NCBI GenBank assembly: GCA_903891165.1
Contig: CAITDR010000124.1
Location: 1-64,000, forward strand
Direction of reading: 5' to 3'
DNA length: 64,000 nt
Source of the DNA: an uncultured Pseudomonadota bacterium
GTDB lineage: Bacteria; Myxococcota_A; UBA796; SXON01
Each line of letters opens with the position of its first letter. Positions within the stretch are counted from its first letter, which is position 1. Made by a program: the position numbers and the translations under genes. The notes beneath the pieces were generated by a model, which saw only the letters and a program-made list of their open reading frames with translations, was not told where the DNA came from and searched no databases. Positions 57,888 through 64,000 of this stretch are shown piece after piece.

Positions 57888-58946
57888 ATGCTGAGCCTCT
57901 GCCTTACCCTGTTTGCGGCTGCACAGACCCCCAACACCGGCGGGCTGGAGGTGGTGGGCGAGGGGCGGAGTTTAAGGTTGGTGGACGCCACCGGACACGC
58001 ACTCACCAACGAGCAGGCCCTACGAGCGCTGGGCCGCGACGATCTGGCGGAGGAGGCCCGGCGGCACCGGAACCTGATCAAGGCAGGCTCGATTGCGCTC
58101 TGGAGTGGCGGGGGGCTACTGCTGTTGGGGGGCAACAGCTTGAACAGTGCGTCCAGCCTTACGGTTCCGGCCACCAACAACGACTTCAACCCGACGGGAC
58201 TGGTGGTGATGGGGGCGGGGGTAGCTGCCGCAGGCGGTGGCTTTGCCCTGTACTTCGCCGACCCGAAAAAGCCGCTGACTGCCTGGATTGATCCGGTGGA
58301 GATCAACAGCATCATGGCCCAGCAACAAAGGCCCGTGGTCGGCGGCAACCCGCCGCTGCCCGGCGACGGAAGTGCTCCCCCTCTGGCGGGGGAGGCCCCC
58401 AACCCCTATCGACCGGTGGGCGAAGGCAGCCTGTGGATCGACGAGGAGGGCCAGCTGCGGATGGGGAGCCGGCGGCTGGATGCCGAGTCGGCGGCCCGGT
58501 TGTTCAACGACGATATTGTTGCCGAGCGCTACGAAGAGACCCGCACCCGCGACAAGGCCCTGTGGATTCCGGTCACGGCCGTGGGGGGCGCCATGGCGGT
58601 GGGTGGCTCCGCCACCGCACTGGTCGGGCTGGTTCTGCTGATCGGCGGGGGAGTGGGGCTCGACAATGACATGGCCACCCGCGGGACAGTGCTGTTTTTG
58701 GGCGGGGGACTGGCCAGCATGGTGGGTCTCGGGGGTGTCGCCGCCGGAACCACTGGACTGATCGTGACCGCGGTAAAACACAATCGGGTGGACTACTACT
58801 ACAGCCCGGATGAACTGCGCAACCAAGTGGATGGCTACAACAAAAATGCGCCCCTGCCGCCCGGGGTGATGCCGCTGCCTGAAGCAAAGCTGCAGGTCAT
58901 GCCGATGCTCGGTTTTGGCATCGTGGGTGTACAGGGAACATTTTGA
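57888..58946 (+). CDS. Hypothetical membrane protein with glycine-rich TM segments
   Basis: AAGGAG RBS; MLSLCLTLFAAAQTPNTGGLEVVGEGRSLRLVD...; several hydrophobic Gly-rich stretches. Confidence 0.65.
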   Translation: MLSLCLTLFAAAQTPNTGGLEVVGEGRSLRLVDATGHALTNEQALRALGRDDLAEEARRHRNLIKAGSIALWSGGGLLLLGGNSLNSASSLTVPATNNDFNPTGLVVMGAGVAAAGGGFALYFADPKKPLTAWIDPVEINSIMAQQQRPVVGGNPPLPGDGSAPPLAGEAPNPYRPVGEGSLWIDEEGQLRMGSRRLDAESAARLFNDDIVAERYEETRTRDKALWIPVTAVGGAMAVGGSATALVGLVLLIGGGVGLDNDMATRGTVLFLGGGLASMVGLGGVAAGTTGLIVTAVKHNRVDYYYSPDELRNQVDGYNKNAPLPPGVMPLPEAKLQVMPMLGFGIVGVQGTF

Positions 58947-58980
58947 GCGAACAATCCCATAGAAGAAGGAAGGCATAAAA

Positions 58981-59826
58981 ATGTTGACACGGCAAATGGG
59001 TCCCTGGACGGTTTCGGCGCTGGGCCTTGGGGGAATGCCCTTATCTCTCAGAAGGCGGCCTTCGGAAGCGGATGCAATCAACCTGATCCATGCCGCGTTG
59101 GACGGGGGAATCACACTGATTGATACCGCCGATGTCTACTGTATCGACCACCGAGACATCGGGCACAACGAGCGGCTGATCAGCAAGGCCCTTCGCGATC
59201 GGAGCGATCGTACAAAAATCCTGGTAGCGACGAAGGGCGGACTGGAGCGCCCCAACGGGGCATGGCCCAGCAATGGGCGTCCCGAGCACATGATCGCCGC
59301 CTGTGACGCCAGCTTGCGTGCGCTCGGGGTAGAGAAAATTGCGCTCTACCAGATCCATGCCCCGGATGACGAAGTGCCCTGGGCCGACACCGTGGGCGCC
59401 GTCGCGCGGCTGAGGGAAGCCGGAAAGATCCAGGAAGTGGGCCTGTCCAACGTGAGTGTGGAGCAGATCGAGGAGGCCCGGGCCATTGTGCCCATCGTGT
59501 CGGTGCAGAACCGCTGCCATTTTCTGGATCGGAGCGGCTGGGAGGACGGGGTGATCGACCACTGCACCCGCGAAAACATCTGCTTTTTGGCCTATTCTCC
59601 GGTGGGCGGCAGCAGTGACTATGCGGATATCGGCGCCGACCCGCAGCTTATTGCGGTCGCCCGTGCACACGGTGCAAGTCCCTACGAGGTGGCCCTGGCT
59701 TGGCTCCTTACAAAAAGTCCGGTGATCTTGCCCATCCCCGGCGCCAGCCGGATGAGCAGCCTGCAGTCGATTTTGCGGGCGGGGGAGCTTTTGTTGGGGG
59801 ATGGGGAAGTGGCGGGGTTGGGGTGA
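58981..59826 (+). CDS. Aldo/keto reductase
   Basis: VSALGLGGMPLS; LIDTADVYCIDHRDIGHNERLISKAL; ILVATKGGL; IALYQIHAPDDEVPW; VGLSNVSVEQIEEA. Confidence 0.92.
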   Translation: MLTRQMGPWTVSALGLGGMPLSLRRRPSEADAINLIHAALDGGITLIDTADVYCIDHRDIGHNERLISKALRDRSDRTKILVATKGGLERPNGAWPSNGRPEHMIAACDASLRALGVEKIALYQIHAPDDEVPWADTVGAVARLREAGKIQEVGLSNVSVEQIEEARAIVPIVSVQNRCHFLDRSGWEDGVIDHCTRENICFLAYSPVGGSSDYADIGADPQLIAVARAHGASPYEVALAWLLTKSPVILPIPGASRMSSLQSILRAGELLLGDGEVAGLG

Positions 59827-59847
59827 ACCGGGAGGTGGGATTGGCGC

Positions 59848-59868
59848 GATACATTTTTATAATGTATC
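59848..59868. repeat. Inverted repeat GATACATT-TTTAT-AATGTATC
   Basis: Perfect 8-bp arms in the intergenic space downstream of the aldo/keto reductase. Confidence 0.85.
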
Positions 59869-59898
59869 ACCAAAATCAGCCTAATCCCTACATACCTG

Positions 59899-59919
59899 TG
59901 ATACATCAAAAATGTATCA
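59899..59919. repeat. Inverted repeat TGATACAT-CAAAA-ATGTATCA
   Basis: Perfect 8-bp arms; overlaps the stop codon of the nuclease-like gene. Confidence 0.9.
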
Positions 59920-60837
59920 TATCCCTGCAGAGGTTTCCTGCTGCTCCCCCTCCGACGAGTGGATCTTAAAAGATCCGCAGGAGGACGGACGATAGCCCTG
60001 AGGTGCGGTCGCTGGCAATCGCCCTCGCATCCATGCAAGTTCACGGAGTAGAATCCGTCGGATACTGGCAGCCGAGGTAGATAGTTTCACCTGCTGGCCT
60101 GCCATCTGAAGCACCACGGCCCCTTCGGCCGGTACCAGCTCCAAGTGCAGTCCGACCCGAGGGGCCTGCGCGGCAGCAACCCGACGCACTTCCGCCATCA
60201 GGATTTTCTCCAGCGAGCGGAACTGGTGGCGCGGTCGGTAGGAACCGGAAAACTTGGGAACCCGCGTCGGAAGTGGTCCCCGAACATAGGGGTACAGGTC
60301 CGCAGCGTGTTGACTCTGCACCGGCAGGACCGGAAATCCAGACTTGGTGACTCTAACAATCTCTTCGCGCGGAACATCCGCATTTTCAGGGCAAAGCAAC
60401 ACACCTTGCCATCGAATCTTGATTTTCTCCGGTAGGACAGCAAATTCGGACCGAAGTCGATCACAGCCCGCCTTCAGCTGATCCAGACCCGTTTCCAGGT
60501 TCTTGCGTTTGGTGCCCTTCAGCTCCACCAGGGTGCAATACCACGTTGCATCGTGCCCCTCAGTCCGAAGTGCAGCCCAGCGTTTTCCACAGGGGATAAA
60601 GAGCACCAGATAGTCCGGCTTTTTCACACCCTCACCACCGATCAGGGGCCTTGAACCACCCCAGTCCAGGTTAAAAATAAGGCAGATTCCTTCGTCCTGG
60701 ATAGCCTCATGAACATAAAAACGGACTCCACTCTCCGGCGGTACACTCCTGGCCCCCCGGACCATCCCTCCGACAAAAAGGTTCTCCAAAAAGCTGCTGC
60801 GCGGGTCCGCCTGACGGCGTTCAAGCCGGGGTGGCAC
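59917..60837 (-). CDS. Candidate PD-(D/E)XK nuclease-like protein, partner of ATPase
   Basis: KKPDYLVLFIPCGKRWAALRTEGHDATWYCTLVELKGTKRKNLETGLDQLKAG fits PD...ELKG...Q. GTG start at 60837 preferred (AGAGGAAG upstream); ORF extends to 60891. Confidence 0.6.
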   Translation of the reverse strand: MPPRLERRQADPRSSFLENLFVGGMVRGARSVPPESGVRFYVHEAIQDEGICLIFNLDWGGSRPLIGGEGVKKPDYLVLFIPCGKRWAALRTEGHDATWYCTLVELKGTKRKNLETGLDQLKAGCDRLRSEFAVLPEKIKIRWQGVLLCPENADVPREEIVRVTKSGFPVLPVQSQHAADLYPYVRGPLPTRVPKFSGSYRPRHQFRSLEKILMAEVRRVAAAQAPRVGLHLELVPAEGAVVLQMAGQQVKLSTSAASIRRILLRELAWMRGRLPATAPQGYRPSSCGSFKIHSSEGEQQETSAGI

Positions 60838-62206
60838 GATCTTCCTCTTCACGAATGGCAAAGTAGATGTTCTGCAGATCGCCACTCGCATCGCTCAGCG
60901 TGGGGGATCGAACACCCCAGCCCTCCTCCCACAGATCCCGCAGCTTCCCCTCCTCCATCTGCCAGGCACCCACTTCCTCTCTCTTCAGAAAGGCGGGCGG
61001 ATCCTTCAGGAACAGGTGGGAGGCCTGCCGCTTCCCCAGCTCCGTGTCGGATGTATCACCCGCAACCAGATTGTTCAGGTGGGCCATCAGGTAGGGACTA
61101 TGCGTGGTCAGCAGCACTTTTTTCCCGAGACGCACCAGGATGGCCAGTGTCTCCAGCAGCTTCGCCTGCGTCAGGGGGTGCAGGTTCAGCTCGGGCTCGT
61201 CGATGATCAGGAGCTGACCCGGATGCCCGTGCCGCATCCACAAGAGTAATGGCGCAAGCTGCTTCACGGCGGAAGATGCGTTGTAGAGGTCCAGTGGAGT
61301 GGCGCCGGGAATTGTGAGCTTCATCTCTCGCGCCGAGGGACCCAGGGACTCCCAGACCAGGCGGTGTTCGCCCATTGCGACCGCTTCCAACTGGGTTGCC
61401 AGGACGGAGACAGCGTCTTCGGGGCGAACCTTGTCGTCCAACTCGCAGAGCGCCAGAAAATCCAGGAAGTCCTCCACCGGCTGGGGAAAACGCTGCTCTC
61501 CCAGCTCCCGATAGAGCTGTTCCTGGCGGGAGAGCTGGGATGGCCCCCCCCGCTCTCTGAATAAAACCGCCTGCCGACGAACATCCAGAAGCATCTTCAG
61601 CCGCCGCTGGGACAACATTTTGTATGTTAGAACTAGACTGTTCCGTTCAGCGGGAAGTGCGAACGGCATCGGAAACAAGGACTGAGCCGCCCGATTGAGC
61701 CCGGGCCCCAAGGCCTCCAGAAGCTGCGATAGCGGAACCTCCTTTTCCGGGCCACGTTGGATCCCCGGCAAAATCCAACCAGCCTCCGTGTATCTGGCGC
61801 CGGGGATTCCGCTGATGATCGCGGCATGCAAATCCCCAGGCTCCAAAGTGAAATCCAGGATTGCCCTGTTGGCTCGGTCGGAGCCATCCTGAAAGAACAC
61901 AGGTAGCTGCTCCGCTATATTTCTGCACTGGTACCTTAACCGCTCCTCAAACTCTGCCTCAAACCGAGCAAGATGACCTAATACAAAAAGTTCTTCTTGC
62001 CGCAGTCTAATTTGAAATTCAGTTCCAACTCCCAGAAGTGCATACACCGCATAGGCCAGCCAGGTCTTCCCCGCGTGGTTCGGCCCCAAAATGGCCGTGA
62101 ACGGCCGGAGCGGCAACTCCACATCTGCCAGGGGCCCCAGGTTCTGGATACGGATCTTCAAGCGTTCTCCAAGAGATTTTCTATCCGGGGCTGGCCCCAC
62201 CTGCAA
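60821..62206 (-). CDS. AAA15/OLD-like ABC-type ATPase
   Basis: KIRIQNLGPLADVELPLRPFTAILGPNHAGKTWLAYAVYALL; QLLIIDEPELNLHPLTQAKLLETLAILVRLGKKVLLTTHSPYLMAHLNNLV. Confidence 0.9.
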   Translation of the reverse strand: MQVGPAPDRKSLGERLKIRIQNLGPLADVELPLRPFTAILGPNHAGKTWLAYAVYALLGVGTEFQIRLRQEELFVLGHLARFEAEFEERLRYQCRNIAEQLPVFFQDGSDRANRAILDFTLEPGDLHAAIISGIPGARYTEAGWILPGIQRGPEKEVPLSQLLEALGPGLNRAAQSLFPMPFALPAERNSLVLTYKMLSQRRLKMLLDVRRQAVLFRERGGPSQLSRQEQLYRELGEQRFPQPVEDFLDFLALCELDDKVRPEDAVSVLATQLEAVAMGEHRLVWESLGPSAREMKLTIPGATPLDLYNASSAVKQLAPLLLWMRHGHPGQLLIIDEPELNLHPLTQAKLLETLAILVRLGKKVLLTTHSPYLMAHLNNLVAGDTSDTELGKRQASHLFLKDPPAFLKREEVGAWQMEEGKLRDLWEEGWGVRSPTLSDASGDLQNIYFAIREEEDRATPA

Positions 62207-62277
62207 CCGCAGCCCCGCCCGGAGCTGGCTTGGCCCATGACGTCACCGTCTGCACTCTCTGCAGAAACCTTGATCCG

Positions 62278-62360
62278 TGACACATCCACTCCATGTATCA
62301 CTAAAACAACCTTCCCCTCATCACTCCCATGATACATCCAAAAAGTATCACCATGTATCA
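62278..62360. repeat. Cluster of TGATACAT/ATGTATCA half-sites upstream of ATPase gene
   Basis: TGACACAT 62278-62285, ATGTATCA 62293-62300, TGATACAT 62330-62337, GTATCA 62345-62350, ATGTATCA 62353-62360. Confidence 0.85.
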
Positions 62361-62377
62361 AATCCGCCGCCTCCCCC

Positions 62378-62581
62378 CTACCGCCGCAACCGCACCACCA
62401 CCGGCAGCGCGGCCGGCACCAGGTTCGCCACCACGGCCACACCCACCCGCTCCCAAGCCTCGACATCCGCCTGGATCGCCTCTTCCGACCACGGAAGCAG
62501 GCTGAGGGCCAGCCCAGAAGCGCTGATCAGCCCGAGCACGGCAACACTGGTAAAGATCAGGTCCAAGGTCAGAAAGTCCAT
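62378..62581 (-). CDS. Small membrane protein (67 aa)
   Basis: MDFLTLDLIFTSVAVLGLISASGLALSLLPWSEEAIQADVEAWERVGVAVVANLVPAALPVVVRLRR; two hydrophobic segments. Confidence 0.45.
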   Translation of the reverse strand: MDFLTLDLIFTSVAVLGLISASGLALSLLPWSEEAIQADVEAWERVGVAVVANLVPAALPVVVRLRR

Positions 62582-62742
62582 GATTTTTCTCCTCCACACG
62601 CGAGGCAGGTTACCAGGGCTCCCGGCCAGCGAGAGCCCCTTGCGTTGAACGTGTTTTCAGGTTAGCTGAACACCCGACAGGCTGCAAGTCTTTTCAGGTC
62701 AACACCCCCAAAAATTTCCATAGTCGAGGCAGATGAGCAGAT

Positions 62743-63720
62743 ATGGACGAAAAGCAGTTGAACAAAGCCCAGAAGTTCGTGCGGATTTTGGAGCTGATTC
62801 AGCGCCCCGGTGGGGTCGCGGCGCAAGAGCTGATCGATCGTTTTGAGGTAGATTCCCGCACTCTTCGCCGCTATTTCTCCGATCTCAAGGAGATGGGCGT
62901 GCCCCTGAAGGAGGAGTCCGGCTCCGGCGAGCGCCTCCTTGCGGTGGATCCCACCTACGCCCGTACCGGCGTCCATCTGACCCTGGCCGAAGTGCTCTCT
63001 CTCCACTTTGGCCGCACCCTTTTTACCTTCCTGGATGGCACCTCCTTCGCCTCGGAGATGGATGGCGCGATTGAGCGCCTCACCCCGGCGATCAGCCGCT
63101 TCACCCAGGACATCACCCGCGACCTGGATCGCAAGTTTATGGCCGTGGGTGAACACGCCAAGGACTACACGGGGGAAGGGGACCTCCTGGACGAGATCGT
63201 CAGCTCGCTTTTGTACAACAACCCCGCCGATGCCGAATACCGTCGTATACGCTCGGTGTCGAAGTTCTACAGGCTGGAGCCTCTGACTCTGGCCACCTAT
63301 CGGCAGGGACTCTACCTTTTTGCCCGTGACCTGGGTGAGCAGAAGGTGAAGTGTTTTGCGGTGGAGCGCTTCGTCCGCTACTCCCGCCTCCGTCGCGAGC
63401 GTTTTGACTACCCGGACTACTACGACCCCCACGACGAAACTGCCAGCGCCTTCGGAATTACCGGCGGCCCCCCTGAAGATGTGACGGCCGTCTTCACCCC
63501 CACCGTCGCGCCCTATGTGCGCGAGCGCCAGTGGCATCGTACCCAGCGTCTCGAAGTACAGGAAGATGGTGGCATTCGCCTCTGGCTGAAGGTCTCCGTC
63601 TCCCCCGAATTGAAGGAGTGGCTCCTTGGTTTTGGGCCGGAGGCCAAAGTGGAGTCCCCGCCCTCCCTGGTGGAGTGGGTACGCGACGCCCATCGTGCGG
63701 CCTTGGACCGCTACAAATGA
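62743..63720 (+). CDS. WYL-domain helix-turn-helix transcriptional regulator
   Basis: KFVRILELIQRPGGVAAQELIDRFEVDSRTLRRYFSDLKEMGVPLKEE; YRLEPLTLATYRQGLYLFARDLGEQKVKCFAVERFVRYSRL. Confidence 0.9.
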   Translation: MDEKQLNKAQKFVRILELIQRPGGVAAQELIDRFEVDSRTLRRYFSDLKEMGVPLKEESGSGERLLAVDPTYARTGVHLTLAEVLSLHFGRTLFTFLDGTSFASEMDGAIERLTPAISRFTQDITRDLDRKFMAVGEHAKDYTGEGDLLDEIVSSLLYNNPADAEYRRIRSVSKFYRLEPLTLATYRQGLYLFARDLGEQKVKCFAVERFVRYSRLRRERFDYPDYYDPHDETASAFGITGGPPEDVTAVFTPTVAPYVRERQWHRTQRLEVQEDGGIRLWLKVSVSPELKEWLLGFGPEAKVESPPSLVEWVRDAHRAALDRYK

Positions 63721-64000
63721 AGATTCCCGAGCGCGATGTCCTTCCCACACTGCTGCTCCCCGAAGATCCCAGCGCCCAAGATGAGTCGCTTCTTCCTCCT
63801 CTGACCCAGAAGGAAGCCCGCGTCTTCCATGCACGTCTCGCGCCCTGTCTCTCCGGGAAGCTCCCCTGGGATCCTGAGCTTCTGCAGCTTGCGGAGCAGC
63901 TACGCCTGAACCAGCCTTTTGGATCGCTCCCCCCTCCTCCTCTCCTGGAAATTCCGCTTTCGGACGAGCTTCTCTCCGATCTCTGCGAGGACTACAATCC
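63717..64000 (+). CDS. Unknown protein, partial (truncated by window end)
   Basis: ATGA overlap with WYL gene stop; MKIPERDVLPTLLLPEDPSAQDESLLPPLTQKEARVFHARLAPCLSGKLPWDPELL... open to the window edge. Confidence 0.55.
   Translation, partial: MKIPERDVLPTLLLPEDPSAQDESLLPPLTQKEARVFHARLAPCLSGKLPWDPELLQLAEQLRLNQPFGSLPPPPLLEIPLSDELLSDLCEDYN

Noticed and set aside
58116-59114. 332-aa minus-strand ORF
   Set aside because: Antisense to the 57888-58946 gene and the aldo/keto reductase start; His-rich shadow frame.
1-64000. tRNA/rRNA genes, insertion sequences, prophage genes
   Set aside because: No convincing tRNA T-loop/acceptor pairs, rRNA segments, transposase DDE/HUH motifs or phage structural genes were noticed by reading; a tRNAscan/ISfinder run would be decisive.

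Overview
High-GC bacterial chromosome segment with dense, mostly operonic coding. The lineage looks Myxococcota/deltaproteobacterium-like, inferred from the MopE-type repeats, DUF4388/PATAN and MshEN regulators, and TPR/HEAT-rich proteins. Main blocks, left to right: (1) type IV pilus minor-pilin cluster (PilY1-like partial, PilX-, PilW-, PilV-, FimT-like) with a TPR lipoprotein and an NtrC-type regulator; (2) glycosyltransferase, YbjN-like protein, beta-flower repeat protein, and a SAM-hydroxide adenosyltransferase/LarE/CPBP operon; (3) degenerate HD-GYP and HEAT regulators, and an MshEN-REC-PATAN protein; (4) a structured intergenic region with two intrinsic terminators; (5) DUF4331, MopE-like and four-repeat GHGH lipoproteins; (6) TPR, OMP, VWA/MoxR, BI-1, HAD and response regulator genes; (7) lpxC, DUF192, ruvBAC and a HDAC-like gene; (8) small protein + HelD-like helicase + unknown cassette, then HupE; (9) an AAA-ATPase-like/PD-(D/E)XK (DUF1703-type) gene flanked by inverted 18-bp palindromes; (10) aroB-aroK-pilQ-pilP-pilO and a PilM-PilN fusion; (11) DnaC-like ATPase, acidic OMP, rhodanese, KAP-like membrane NTPase with a small TM partner; (12) ABC transporter with an in-frame 15-bp minisatellite; (13) a candidate ATPase + PD-(D/E)XK nuclease pair bracketed by TGATACAT/ATGTATCA repeats, and a WYL regulator at the right edge. 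The strongest candidates for something undescribed are the TGATACAT-bracketed ATPase/nuclease cassette (about 59.8-62.4 kb), the palindrome-flanked DUF1703-type gene (38.2-39.9 kb), the natural PilM-PilN fusion, and the structured RNA locus at 15.25-15.79 kb. All homology calls come from reading motifs; no database search was run.
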